DNA of 64,000 bases from JACKII01 sp965202745 (GCA_965202745.1 CBDBCB010000021.1:372001-436000), one strand, 5' to 3'. Counted from the stretch's first letter, positions 45,914 to 55,229 are shown. Program-made: numbers and translations. Notes: generated from the letters alone by a model not told the origin.

Positions 45914-46838
45914 TCACTCTTCTCTCGCCGCTTTCTCTGCCATGCCCAGCTTCCAGGCTGCGAAGATCGCTGCGACGGCACAGGACGCCAGCCGCGCCCG
46001 CACACTATCGGCCTGGCTGGTCAGGATGATCGGCACCCGCGCGCCCTGCACTACGCACGCCGCTTCCGCGTTGGCGAGGAAGGTCAGCTGCTTGGCGATC
46101 ATGTTGCCAGCCTCCAGGTTGGGCGCGATCAGGATGTCCACCAGACCGGCAACCTCCGACTTGATGCCCTTTACCCGCGCGGCTTCTTCGCTAATGGCAT
46201 TGTCGAAGGCGAGGGGGCCGTCCAGCAGTCCGCCCGTGATCTGCCCCCGGTCTGCCATCTTGCAGAGCGCGGCGGCCTCGACAGTGGAGGGAATTTTTGG
46301 CGTGACGGTCTCTACTGCTGACAGAATGCCGACCTTCGGCACCTCGACGCCCAGCGCGAGCGCCAGGTCGATGGTGTTCTGGACGATGTCCCGTTTGTCC
46401 TCCAAGGTCGGGTAGATGTTGATCGCGGCGTCCGTGATCATCAGGGCGCGGGGGTAGGTCGGCACCTGCATCACATAGACATGGCTCAGCCGCCGCTCGG
46501 TGCGGAGGCCGGTTTCCTTCTGCGTGACCTGTGCATCAACTCGTCGGTGTGCAGCGAGCCTTTCATCAGCATGCTGGTCTCTCCCGCGCGGACAAGCGCC
46601 ACGGCTTTCTCCGCGGACTCGTGGCTGTGCTTTGTCGCCACCAACCTGTAAGGCGAGATGTCGAGCTTTTCCGCCTCCGCCACGCCGCGGATGCGGTGCT
46701 CCGGCCCGACAAGGATGGGTTCTAACAGGCCCTGTTCCGCCGCATCGACAGCCCCGGCGAGGGAGGTCGCGTCGCAAGGATACGCGACGGCGGCAAGCCT
46801 GCGCAGCGCTCCAGCAATTGGTCGAAATAGTGTTCCAT
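45914..46838 (-). pseudogene. Phosphate acetyl/butyryltransferase (Pta/Ptb type), two frameshifts
   Basis: Three frames together give one protein of about 309 residues. The start MEHYFDQLLERCAGLPP is in one frame, AVAYPCDATSLAGAVDAAEQGL to MLMKGSLHTDELMH in a second, and QKETGLRTERRLSHVYVMQVP to the C-terminus DILIAPNLEAGNMIAKQL in a third. The shifts are near 46790 and 46530. The protein belongs to the Pta/Ptb family, which converts acyl-CoA and phosphate into acyl phosphate. It precedes ackA directly. Confidence 0.82.
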
Positions 46839-46908
46839 CGGCCGCGGGCTCCTGTTTCAACCGGCCGCGCAATTTTAAACACAGCGTGTTAAGGTGCCTT
46901 GACCTGCG

Positions 46909-47838
46909 TCAACCGTCTGCCGGTGCGCCTGTCCTTCGCCGCTTCGGTGCGAACAGGCAGGCCGTCCCCAAGATCACGCCGGAGACAGTGGCGATCATGC
47001 CGGCAGCGCTTACGGCATGCTGGCTGCCGAACCATAGCGGGCCGTAGCCAGCAACCACATAGCCCAGTACGGCAGAAGCAGCGGCAAAGACGGCGCTCCA
47101 AGCCACCTGAACCTCAAGCCGGTCAGTCATCAGCCGGGCCGCGGCGGGTGGGCAGATGAACATGGCGATCACGATGATGGAGCCCACTGCGTCGAAAGCC
47201 GCCACCGCGGCCACCGCTGCCGCCACTACCAGCCCGAAGCCCAGCGCTGAGGCTGGAATGCCAATGGCATTGGCGAAGCCCTCGTCGAAAGTGGAAATCT
47301 TCAGCGGTAGCCAGAAGATCAACGTCAGCACGACCATCGCCACGCAGACAATCGCGATCCGCGGCAACTCAATCGGCAAGGCTGCAAGCGCGGCAGAGTC
47401 CAGCAAAGACCCCCAGCCGGCCGCGTGGAACCAGACCAGGCTTTCCAGATTGCCCATCAACGCGTGCTCCACATCCAGGTGGACACTGCTCGTGTCAGAT
47501 TGCTCCAGCAGCAATACCCCGCCTGCAAACAGCGCAGTGAAGGTGACGCCCATGGCCGCCCCCGGCTCGATCCGGCCCAGCCGCTTAATTGCCTCGATCA
47601 TCACCACGGCCAGCACCGCTGCCCCGCCCGCGCCCAGCAGCATAGGCAGGCTGGCGACGGTGCCCGTTAGCAGGAACGCAACGACGATGCCCGGCAACAC
47701 CACATGGCTGATAGCGTCGCCAATAAGGGCTTGCTTGCGCAGGATCAGGAAATTGCCGGGCAGGGCACAGGCGATAGAGGCCAGCACACCAATGAGAATT
47801 GGTGTAAGGGAAAGTTGGACGAACTCGTTGCCTATCAC
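46909..47838 (-). CDS. Metal ABC transporter permease (TroD/ZnuB family)
   Basis: A 309-residue inner-membrane permease with about eight hydrophobic segments and the ABC-3 family loop region KQALIGDAISHVVLPGI. The C-terminal ends with FICPPAAARLMTDRLEVQ, the conserved region before the last helices. GTG 47838 immediately follows the stop of the other permease, so they are translationally linked. With the second permease it forms the channel of a Mn/Zn/Fe importer. Confidence 0.88.
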   Translation of the reverse strand: MIGNEFVQLSLTPILIGVLASIACALPGNFLILRKQALIGDAISHVVLPGIVVAFLLTGTVASLPMLLGAGGAAVLAVVMIEAIKRLGRIEPGAAMGVTFTALFAGGVLLLEQSDTSSVHLDVEHALMGNLESLVWFHAAGWGSLLDSAALAALPIELPRIAIVCVAMVVLTLIFWLPLKISTFDEGFANAIGIPASALGFGLVVAAAVAAVAAFDAVGSIIVIAMFICPPAAARLMTDRLEVQVAWSAVFAAASAVLGYVVAGYGPLWFGSQHAVSAAGMIATVSGVILGTACLFAPKRRRTGAPADG

Positions 47839-49053
47839 TTACCCCTCCACCGGCGCAGGCGGCGCAATACGGCGGTCGAGCTCGGCGATCTCATCCGGCG
47901 TCAGCACGTCCTCAATGGGCGTCAGACCGTCGTACATGCCCGCCACCGCTTCGTTCCGATAGACCTGCCGGGCTTCTTGCCAGCGCCGTTCATCCCACAG
48001 TGTTCTGGCCGCCTGAGCGTTTCCCGCCTCGGTCGCCACGCCGTCCGGACGGATGAGGCCGCTTTGGGCGAGCACCCGCAGCGTTAGTCCGTCAAAGATG
48101 CGCTCGCCGCGGGCGACGGCCAGCAGGCCCTGGCGCTCATGTACCCGCAGACGGAAGCGCCGGTGCCGCAGTGCAGCCGCCAGCACGCCTCGGTTAGGCG
48201 CAAACAATATGGAGGCCAGGAACAGCGTGAAGGCCACCAGCACAATGATCGGCCCCGTCGGCAGGCCAGGCGCGGAGGCAGAGATCGCAGCACCACCATA
48301 CCCGGCAATCCCGCCCAGCAGGCCTGCAAACAGCACAAGCCGCTCTGTGCGGTCAGTCCAGAAGCGGGCAGTCACGGCGGGGATAATCAGCATGGCGACG
48401 ATCAGGATCAAACCCACGATCTTTAGCCCGATTACCGTTACGGCCATCACAAGCCCCATCATGGCAAGGTCGATCGCCCGCACATTCACGCCGTTTGCCG
48501 CTGCATATTCGGAATCGAAGGCAACCAGCGTCATAGGCCGCCGCAACGCCAGCACTACTGATACGGCCAGCGCTCCGCCCATCGCGATCACCACCGCATC
48601 CTGAAACAGCATTCCTGCGGTCGAGCCCAGTAGAAAGCCCTCCAGCCCAGCCTGCCTGCCGGCCGGTAGCGTCTGGATGACCGTCAGCAGCACCACGCCA
48701 AAGCCGAAAAACACACTCAATACCGCGCCGATCGCGGCATCTTCGGCGAGGCGTGTGCGCCGTGTGATCCAATCTACCAGGAATAAGCCCAGGCCTGCCG
48801 TCACGGCTGACCCCGCCAGCAGGCCCGGCAGCAAACGTCCGCCGCCGCCCAGGCTGACCATCAGGATGAAGGCCAGGCCGATACCCGGTAACGTCGCATG
48901 CGCAACCGCATCGCTCACCAGCGCCCGCTTGCGCAAGAAGAGGAATGAACCAGCTGCGCCAGCCGCAATGCCCAGCAAGCCAGCGCCGATTGCGACCAGA
49001 GCCGCGTTATAGCCGGACTGCAACAGCAGCGCGGCGATCAGGGTTTCCAGCAT
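47839..49053 (-). CDS. Metal ABC transporter permease with C-terminal soluble extension
   Basis: A 404-residue protein. The first 280 residues form the usual ABC-3 permease, with KRALVSDAVAHATLPGIGLAF. The remaining 120 residues (LRHRRFRLRVHERQGLLAVARG, then a helical TLRVLAQSGLIRPDGVAT region and EDVLTPDEIAELDRR) form a soluble domain. It resembles the winged-helix C-termini found on TroC/MntC-type permeases, but I cannot prove DNA binding. It lies between the ATPase gene and the other permease in the operon. Confidence 0.85.
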   Translation of the reverse strand: MLETLIAALLLQSGYNAALVAIGAGLLGIAAGAAGSFLFLRKRALVSDAVAHATLPGIGLAFILMVSLGGGGRLLPGLLAGSAVTAGLGLFLVDWITRRTRLAEDAAIGAVLSVFFGFGVVLLTVIQTLPAGRQAGLEGFLLGSTAGMLFQDAVVIAMGGALAVSVVLALRRPMTLVAFDSEYAAANGVNVRAIDLAMMGLVMAVTVIGLKIVGLILIVAMLIIPAVTARFWTDRTERLVLFAGLLGGIAGYGGAAISASAPGLPTGPIIVLVAFTLFLASILFAPNRGVLAAALRHRRFRLRVHERQGLLAVARGERIFDGLTLRVLAQSGLIRPDGVATEAGNAQAARTLWDERRWQEARQVYRNEAVAGMYDGLTPIEDVLTPDEIAELDRRIAPPAPVEG

Positions 49054-49062
49054 GATTGCCGA

Positions 49063-49878
49063 TCACGCAGTCGAGAGTTGCAACTCGCTGATATGCGTTG
49101 CCGCGAGGCGTCCACCATAGGCTGCTTGCAAATTCTCTGCCGTGAAGGACTCAGCGACCGGCCCCTCCGCGATTTTGTTGACGTTGATCAGTATGACGCG
49201 CTCGAAATAGTCAGAAACGGTGACCAGGTCATGGTGCACACAGACCACAGTCTTGCCTTCAGCCTTTAGGTCTTTCAGTACGCCAATGATAGCGCGCTCG
49301 GTGGCTGCATCGACTCCGGCAAAGGGCTCGTCCAGCAGGTAGAGGTCGGCATCCTGAGCCAGCGCCCTGGCCAGAAATACACGCTGCTGCTGACCGCCGG
49401 AAAGCTGGCCGATCTGGCGGTTAGCGAAGTCGGCCATACCGACCCTCTCCAGGCAACGGAACCCCTTCTCTTTGTGCCGCGGCCGAACGAGGCGCAGCAG
49501 GCCCAGTTCCCGGTGTAGTCCCATCATCACCACATCCAGCACGCGCGTTGGGAAATCCCAATCGACGGAGGCGCGTTGCGGCACATACGCAACATTCGCC
49601 AGGGCTTTGGCGAACGGTACGCCGAAGACCGAAATCTGGCCGGAAAGGCGGGGCACAAGTTCGAGGATGGCCTTTAGAAATGTCGACTTGCCCGCGCCGT
49701 TCGGCCCGACGATGGCGGTCATACTACCCTTCGGAAACGAAGCATCAACGGAGAAGACGGCGGGTTTGCCACCATAGGAAACTGTCAGTTCCCGCACCGA
49801 AAGTGCCGCATCGGCGTGGGCCTGCTCACGGAGTCTTTGGCCCTCAGCCGTGACCAGCTTCAGATTTGCAGCGTTCAT
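49063..49878 (-). CDS. Metal ABC transporter ATP-binding protein
   Basis: A 271-residue ATPase that powers the importer. Walker A GPNGAGKSTFLK, signature LSGGQQQRVFLARALA, Walker B LYLLDEPFAGVD and the switch histidine VCVHHDL are all present. Sequence around the D-loop (ATERAIIGVLKDLK) is normal. It is encoded between the binding protein and the first permease, with short spacers (4 and 9 bp), so the four genes are one operon. Confidence 0.93.
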   Translation of the reverse strand: MNAANLKLVTAEGQRLREQAHADAALSVRELTVSYGGKPAVFSVDASFPKGSMTAIVGPNGAGKSTFLKAILELVPRLSGQISVFGVPFAKALANVAYVPQRASVDWDFPTRVLDVVMMGLHRELGLLRLVRPRHKEKGFRCLERVGMADFANRQIGQLSGGQQQRVFLARALAQDADLYLLDEPFAGVDAATERAIIGVLKDLKAEGKTVVCVHHDLVTVSDYFERVILINVNKIAEGPVAESFTAENLQAAYGGRLAATHISELQLSTA

Positions 49879-49882
49879 CTAC

Positions 49883-50875
49883 TCAATTCCTCTGGGCGCC
49901 CGCGTTCAGGCGGCCAGCCATGCCGCGCTCCGGTGCATCGCCGCCCAATGCGCGGGCGATAGTGGTGATATTGTGATCGATCATGCCGAGATACGTGCCC
50001 TCATAGCTGCCAGCGGGGCCCATAGCGTCGGAGAAAAGCTCGCCGCCGATAGTGACCTTGTGCTCCTTTGCTGCGGCTCCTTCTATCAGTGCGCGGATGT
50101 TGCGGTCTGATACGGAGGATTCAACGAACACCGCCCGCACCTGACGGTTCACCAGCAGGTCTACCAACTCGGCTACCCGGTTCAGGCCTGCTTCGCTCTC
50201 GGTGGAGATGCCTTGGATGCCGACTACCTCAAAATCATAGGCCTGGCCGAAATAGCTAAAGGCGTCATGCGCTGTTACCAGCACACGCTGTTCCGCCGGG
50301 ACGGTCGCCAGCACTTTCCTGGCATAGGCGGCAAGCGCCGCGATATCCACCAGATAACGCCCGGCATTGGCGGTAAACGCCGTGGCGAATTCCGGCTCCC
50401 GGTTGATCATGGCGTCGCGGATGGTACGCACGACATAAACCCAGCGTTCCGGATCCATCCAGACATGCGGGTCGTACTTATTTACATAGTCCTTATGGGC
50501 AATCAGCTGATCGCGCGGTATCGACTCGGCGACTGCCAGCACGAAGCGGTCCTGAGCAAAGTCCCGAAAAAAGCCTTCCATCTGCGCTTCAAGGTAGAGT
50601 CCGTGCCACAGCACCAGATCCGCGCGGGCAAGTGCCAGGATGTCCGAGCGTGTTTGGCGGTAGGCATGGGGATCGACGCCCGGCCCCATCAGGCCCGTCA
50701 CCGCCGCAAGCTTGCCGCCGATCTGGCGTGCAGCGTCGGCGATCATGTCGGTGGTGGCCGTGATATACAGCTTGGTGGCAGCCTTGGTGCTGGAAAACGG
50801 CGGGCCCACAGACAGAGCAGCAGCCAATACGGCCGCGCCTGTCAGGATGTTGCGTCTGGTGAGCGAATGGGACAC
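49883..50875 (-). CDS. Metal ABC transporter substrate-binding protein (TroA/MntA type)
   Basis: A 330-residue periplasmic cluster A-I binding protein. The twin-arginine-like leader is TRRNILTGAAVLAAALSVG. Metal ligands of the TroA family can be placed in GVDPHAYR (His), DPHVWMD (His) and VESSVSDRN (Glu), with VLVTAHDAFSYFGQAY in between. There is no His-rich loop, which favours manganese or iron over zinc, although that is only a tendency. First gene of the operon, preceded by the 50952-50969 palindrome. Confidence 0.9.
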   Translation of the reverse strand: MSHSLTRRNILTGAAVLAAALSVGPPFSSTKAATKLYITATTDMIADAARQIGGKLAAVTGLMGPGVDPHAYRQTRSDILALARADLVLWHGLYLEAQMEGFFRDFAQDRFVLAVAESIPRDQLIAHKDYVNKYDPHVWMDPERWVYVVRTIRDAMINREPEFATAFTANAGRYLVDIAALAAYARKVLATVPAEQRVLVTAHDAFSYFGQAYDFEVVGIQGISTESEAGLNRVAELVDLLVNRQVRAVFVESSVSDRNIRALIEGAAAKEHKVTIGGELFSDAMGPAGSYEGTYLGMIDHNITTIARALGGDAPERGMAGRLNAGAQRN

Positions 50876-50951
50876 TCGCTTAAAACCGCCTCGTATTTAC
50901 CCCGTGCTGCACCATGCAGTACGGCCTAGGAAGATTAGCTGATATAGAAAT

Positions 50952-50969
50952 ATTTAGCCTAGGCTAAAT
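50952..50969. promoter_or_regulatory. 18-bp perfect palindrome, candidate metalloregulator operator
   Basis: ATTTAGCCTAGGCTAAAT is perfectly self-complementary and lies about 80 bp upstream of the first gene of the metal importer operon. Its half-site resembles the DtxR/MntR-type (TTAGGNTNGCCTAA-like) boxes. No other gene starts nearby. It is presumed to give metal-dependent repression of the operon. Confidence 0.7.
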
Positions 50970-51092
50970 TTCAAACCCGCAGCTGATTTGGCCGCAGTTT
51001 ATTCCGGATGATGGAAGAGTGGGGCAGGCGGCTGCAGTTTGGCCGGGCCCCTCAGCGATCAGACGAGCGGAGAGGGCAGCGCTAGCATGCGC

Positions 51093-51476
51093 TTACCCGA
51101 AACCGTACCCCAGCAGCTCACTGATAAAGCGCCCTGGCAGAAGCGCGAACGCCCCTGCGATTATGGCACCGATCATCGTCCCCGCCATCGCTCTGGCATG
51201 GGCCTGCACGTTGCCTCGGCGGATGGCAATTAATGCCCAGGCCATGGAAACAAAGGCCACGACCGACAGAAGGTGAATGCAGCTAAGCTCACCTGGTTTT
51301 GTCTCGCGTATCCAGTAGGATGGTACCGTGACGAATAGCATGGCTACTATCCATACCCAGCCCATCGTCTTGTGCCGGAGCGTACCTTTGGCTGCTGCAA
51401 GGTTGATCGTTCCGAGCACCAAAACCGCTAGAGCAGCGGCTAAGTGAACAGAAATAATCCAGGTACTGTCCGGCAT
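51093..51476 (-). CDS. DUF2306-like integral membrane protein
   Basis: A 127-residue protein with four hydrophobic segments: IISVHLAAALAVLVLGTINLA, in part; MGWVWIVAMLFVTVPSYWI; LSVVAFVSMAWALIA; and MIGAIIAGAFALLPG. Conserved features of DUF2306 include the HKTMGWVW motif and RRGNVQAHARAM before the third segment. ATG 51476 starts it; longer starts overlap the next gene. The role is unknown. The gene ends about 120 bp short of the palindrome and is on the same strand as the metal operon. Confidence 0.75.
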   Translation of the reverse strand: MPDSTWIISVHLAAALAVLVLGTINLAAAKGTLRHKTMGWVWIVAMLFVTVPSYWIRETKPGELSCIHLLSVVAFVSMAWALIAIRRGNVQAHARAMAGTMIGAIIAGAFALLPGRFISELLGYGFG

Positions 51477-51486
51477 TGGATTGCGG

Positions 51487-51702
51487 TCAGTCTTCCAGTT
51501 TTTCGACAATAATGATCACTTTTGTCGGCTTTTTGGGTTTCTCCAGAAACAGATCAATAAAGGCCCATATCAAAAAAACAGGGAACAGGAAAATAATTAG
51601 TAAAATGGCTGCAATGGCATTGCGTTGGAATGTTCGAATGACGCCCTTGATCAATAACAAAAATATAACTGCAATTATTAAAATTACAATTAATGGATCC
51701 AT
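51487..51702 (-). CDS. Small membrane protein, hypothetical
   Basis: A 71-residue protein, MDPLIVILIIAVIFLLLIKG and a second segment IAAILLIIFLFPVFLIWAF, ending in a charged tail KPKKPTKVIIIVEKLED. Two membrane helices with a short cytoplasmic or periplasmic loop (RTFQRNA) between them. Small two-TM proteins of this kind are common, but I do not recognise a family. It is in line with DUF2306 and may share its transcript (11-bp gap). Confidence 0.55.
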   Translation of the reverse strand: MDPLIVILIIAVIFLLLIKGVIRTFQRNAIAAILLIIFLFPVFLIWAFIDLFLEKPKKPTKVIIIVEKLED

Positions 51703-52055
51703 GGTCGTAAATTCCTGTTATTATAATCTGCGTTTACAAATTCTCTATCAGATTCGCCGCCACAACAAAATAGTGATTGGCCATGGGTAATGCCAACGGT
51801 TTGTTAATTTTAGGTATTATTTCCTATATACCTATTCCCACTTAGTAGCAACGCAATTATTATAGTGTTTAATATCAAATATTTATACCACTCCAATAAC
51901 GCGTGTGCAAGTAATGTGTAACTCAATCACCACTCTGCACGTTTTTTCTACGCTTGTGTAACTATTGCAATTCAATAGTTTACGAAAATCTTCGTCGCAC
52001 ACTGTAAGACGGAAAACATGCTACGCAAAACAGCATGTTCTTCTGTCCGTTCTGT
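51703..52055. other. AT-rich non-coding end of a probable guaA-linked island
   Basis: No gene is supported. The segment is markedly AT-rich compared with its surroundings. It contains the left copy of a 15-bp repeat (51828-51842) that matches the 3' end of guaA in 13 positions, and two copies of TGTGTAACT at 51915 and 51955; the right island end carries a third copy. These fit an att site with integrase arm sites. Two short plus-strand ORFs (62 and 66 codons) are not credible. Confidence 0.5.
51828..51842. repeat. Candidate attachment-site repeat (partner 58282-58296)
   Basis: ATACCTATTCCCACT here and ATACTTATTCCCATT at the end of guaA agree at 13 of 15 positions in the same orientation. The right copy spans the guaA stop codon and the last codons. 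Between them lies about 6.4 kb with the two parts of an integrase gene at opposite ends. Confidence 0.6.
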
Positions 52056-52140
52056 TCACTTGTTTTTTTGTGTCACTCGTCTGCCAAACTGCGCTTGCTG
52101 TTCAATCAGCGTATCCAACTCCCCTAGTTCAGCAGCTTCA
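52056..52140 (-). pseudogene. 3' fragment of tyrosine integrase gene
   Basis: The minus-strand frame EAAELGELDTLIEQQAQFGRR followed by VTQKNK ends in TGA at 52056-52058. It is interrupted at 52140 by the IS256 end. The 5' part of a phage-type integrase is found at 57904-58087, on the same strand and upstream in transcription order, so both could come from one gene now split by about 5.8 kb of nested insertion sequences. The family identity of this short tail alone is uncertain. Confidence 0.45.
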
Positions 52141-52895
52141 GAGAAACAGCTGACAGTTGGTGATTTTCCTGAGGGGCGGCATATCATGGCGTTGTTCCCG
52201 CGCCGCAATTCTCGCTGAGAAAAGGCTATGCCCCATGACGAGAGATACCATCACCGCGTTGCCCCATCCCAAGGGATTTTCCGCCGATCCGCTGACGGAT
52301 TTGATCCGTTCCGGGGCGCGGCAGTTGATCGAGCAAGGAGTGGAGCGCATGGCTTGCGCCATTTTCCAATGAGACGACGTCCGAGGGGCCCGCGCGGGTC
52401 GTTCGTCACGCTCACCTGCCAGAACGAGAGGGAATGACCGGGATTGGCCCAGTGCCCGTGAAAGGGCCACGCGGGCGGGATCGTGATCGGCAGGCTGAGA
52501 AGGGTCGGTTCTCTTCTTCGATCCTGCCACCGTATCTGCGCAAGGCGAAGTCCGTCGAGGACTTACTGTCCTGGCTTTCCCTCAACGGCATTTCCACGGG
52601 CGATTTTCAGGCGGCCTTGGCCGCGCTGCTCGGGCCGAACGCGGCGGGCCTGTCGTCCCCCACCATCTCGCGGCTGAAGTCCGATTGGTGGGAGGAGTAC
52701 GACCGCTGGCAGAAGCGCGATCTCAGCGCCCGGCGCATCGTCTATGTCTGGGCGGATGGCGTCTATTTCCAGCCAAGGATGGAAGAAAAGCAATGTGTTC
52801 TGGTGCTGATCGGCGCGGATGAATGGGGCCGAAAGGAGATACTGGGGCTGACCGACGGCTATCGCGAAAGGACCGAAAGTTGGCGCGCTCCTGCT
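52141..52895 (+). pseudogene. IS256 fragment with truncated transposase
   Basis: Begins with exactly the same terminal bases as the full IS256 (GAGAAACAGCTGACAGTTGG). The transposase reads from MTRDTITALPHPKGF, loses about a dozen bases after RSGARQLIEQ (giving a frameshift), then continues with MTGIGPVPVKGPRG to LGLTDGYRERTESW. It stops at 52895, where the IS21 end begins. The 3' half is gone. It is not a source of transposase. Confidence 0.85.
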
Positions 52896-53003
52896 TGTGA
52901 ATCCCGGAGACAAATTGGACCACAGAAACGGTCGGATAATCTGGCTGTAGCGGAGTAAAATTCTGCCACTTTAAGCCTGAAGCAACGAGATGAAGGCGGG
53001 GAG

Positions 53004-54503
53004 ATGTCTTCTGTGGAACTTTATAATCGGGTGCGTCGTGCGTGCCATGTTGATGGTATAAGCAGGCGTGAGGCGGGGCGGCTTTTCGGGGTCGATCGCA
53101 AGACGGTATCGAAGATTTTGCAACACTCGGTTCCGCCGGGGTATCGGCGCAGCAAATCACCAGCGCGACCGAAGTTGGATCCGTTCATTCCAATCATCGA
53201 TCAAATTCTTGAAGACGATAAGAGCAAGATCAAGAAGCAACGCCACACAGCCAAGCGTATTCATGCCCGGCTGCGTGATGAGCACGGGTTCACCGGCAGG
53301 ATTACCCTTGTCACCGACTATGTCCGGGAGAAGAAGCGCTGTTCCCAGGAAGTTTTCGTGCCACTGAGCCATTCCCCTGGGCATGCACAGGTTGATTTTG
53401 GCGAGACGCCTGGGGTGATCGGCGGGGTCGAATGCAAGTTGCACTACTTTGTGATGGCACTGCCGCATTCGGACGCGATCTTTATCAAAGCCTACCCGGC
53501 GGAGACGACCGACGCTTTCTGTGACGGTCATAATGCGGCTTTCTCCTTCTTCGGCGGGATGCCTTTGTCGGTGCTCTATGACAACACAAAGATAGCAGTG
53601 GCCAGGATTTGTGGGGATGGCTCGCGTGAACGCACCCGAACCTTTGCCGAACTGCAATCCCATTACCTGTTCGACGACAAGTTTGGTCGTCCTGCCAAGG
53701 GCAACGATAAAGGGCATGTTGAGGGTGGCGTTGGATATGGCCGTCGCAACTTCATGGTGCCTGCACCGCGCTTCGAGAGTTTTGAGGCGCTGAATGCCTG
53801 GCTGGAAGAGCAATGTCTGCGGTGCCGGAATGACATTGCGCGCGGCCACAGCATCACGATCGGCGAGCGGCTGCTGCGCGATCTGGATGCGCTGATGGCG
53901 CTGCCGCCCGTGCCCTATGACGCCTGCGAGAAGGTCAGCACGCGGGCCACGTCGATCTCGATGGTGCGGTATCGGTCCAATGACTACTCGGTGCCTGTGG
54001 CCTATGCCCACCACGAGGTTCAGGTGCGAGGGTATGTCCATGAGGTCGTGGTTGGGTCTGGACCAGAGGTGATCGCCTGCCACAAGCGGTCCTATGACAA
54101 GGCCGACATGGTCTACGATCCGATGCACTTCCTGCCGCTGCTGGAACAGAAGGTCGGTGCCCTGGATCAGGCAGCGCCATTACAGGGATGGGAATTGCCG
54201 GATGCCTTTGTCACGGTGCATCGGTTGCTTGAGGCCCGAATGGGCAAACCTGGGAAGCGAGAGTATGTTCAGGTTTTGCGGCGGCTGGAGAGTTTCGAGA
54301 TGGACCACGTCCATGGTGCCGTCCGCCAGGCGCTGGAACTCGGTGCAATTGGCTATGACGCCGTGAAGCATTTGGTCCTGTGCCGGATCGAACGCCGCCC
54401 GCCCAAACTGGACCTTGATGTCTACCCGTTCCTGCCCGCCGCCCAGGTCGAAACGACAAAGGCCGCCAGCTACAAGGTGCTGATGTCGGAGGTGATGCTA
54501 TGA
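53004..54503 (+). CDS. istA: IS21-family transposase IstA
   Basis: A 499-residue transposase: N-terminal HTH (ISRREAGRLFGVDRKTVSKIL), then the rve core with HAQVDFGETPGVIGG, in part (first Asp), SVLYDNTKIAV (second Asp) and KGNDKGHVEGGVGYGRR (Glu), and a C-terminal beta-rich domain (RYRSNDYSVPVAYAHHEVQ). The frame is intact. It overlaps istB by four bases. Because istB is broken it can act only if IstB is supplied in trans. Confidence 0.93.
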   Translation: MSSVELYNRVRRACHVDGISRREAGRLFGVDRKTVSKILQHSVPPGYRRSKSPARPKLDPFIPIIDQILEDDKSKIKKQRHTAKRIHARLRDEHGFTGRITLVTDYVREKKRCSQEVFVPLSHSPGHAQVDFGETPGVIGGVECKLHYFVMALPHSDAIFIKAYPAETTDAFCDGHNAAFSFFGGMPLSVLYDNTKIAVARICGDGSRERTRTFAELQSHYLFDDKFGRPAKGNDKGHVEGGVGYGRRNFMVPAPRFESFEALNAWLEEQCLRCRNDIARGHSITIGERLLRDLDALMALPPVPYDACEKVSTRATSISMVRYRSNDYSVPVAYAHHEVQVRGYVHEVVVGSGPEVIACHKRSYDKADMVYDPMHFLPLLEQKVGALDQAAPLQGWELPDAFVTVHRLLEARMGKPGKREYVQVLRRLESFEMDHVHGAVRQALELGAIGYDAVKHLVLCRIERRPPKLDLDVYPFLPAAQVETTKAASYKVLMSEVML

Positions 54504-55127
54504 CAGACACCCCCCAGGTTCTGCTCTCTCATCACCTCAAAAAGCTGAGATTGCCGACCGTTTTGAGCGAGCATGACAAGCTCGCCCGCCAATGCGTCGC
54601 CGAGGGCACAAATCATGTCCAGTACTTGCTGCGCCTGTGCGAGTTGGAACTGATCGACCGCGAACGCCGCATGATCGAACGCCGCATCAAAGCCGCGAAG
54701 TTCCCGGCTACAAAGAGCCTGGACAGCTTCAACTTCAAGGTCATTCCGTCGCTCAACAAGATGCTGGTGATGGAGCTTGCCCGCTGTGAATTTGTCACGC
54801 GGCGAGAGAATATCATCGCCCTCGGCCCATCCGGAACGGGCAAAACCCATGCAGCCTTGGGACTGGGACTGGCCGCCTGCCAAAAGGGGATGCGCGTTCG
54901 CTTCGTCACAGCCGCCGCCCTCGTGCACGAGTTGATTGAAGCCGTCGATGAGCGCCGCCTGCAACGGCTGCAGAAACAATTGGCGGCACAGGACCTGCTG
55001 ATCATCGACGAATTGGGCTTTGTCCCCTTGTCAATGACAGGCGCCGAATTGCTGTTCGAGATCATCAGCCAACGCTACGAACGCGGCTCCATCATCATCA
55101 CATCAAATCTGCCGCAGGATCTTCGGC
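54500..55127 (+). pseudogene. istB: 5' part of IS21 helper ATPase IstB, cut by nested IS21
   Basis: IstB is the AAA+-type helper of IS21. Walker A is in ALGPSGTGKTHAALGLG, Walker B in LLIIDELGFVPLS. The coding part ends at SNLPQDLR, where element 2 begins, and the missing C-terminus (KWTETFGIERLTGAILDRL) is found at 57635-57765 on the far side. A short stop-bounded tail follows in element 2. Confidence 0.88.
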
Positions 55128-55229
55128 TGTGAACGGCGGAGCAATACTTGGCCACGGTAGCGGCAGCGTTGTGTTGTCGCGGGCGGCGTAAAAGTCGGCC
55201 ACTTTTGTCCTTTCAATTAATGGGAGGGC

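Noticed and set aside
51965..52218. 62- and 66-codon plus-strand ORFs at the island edge
   Set aside because: Low complexity, no ribosome-binding site, one runs into the IS256 end; the minus strand carries the integrase tail.
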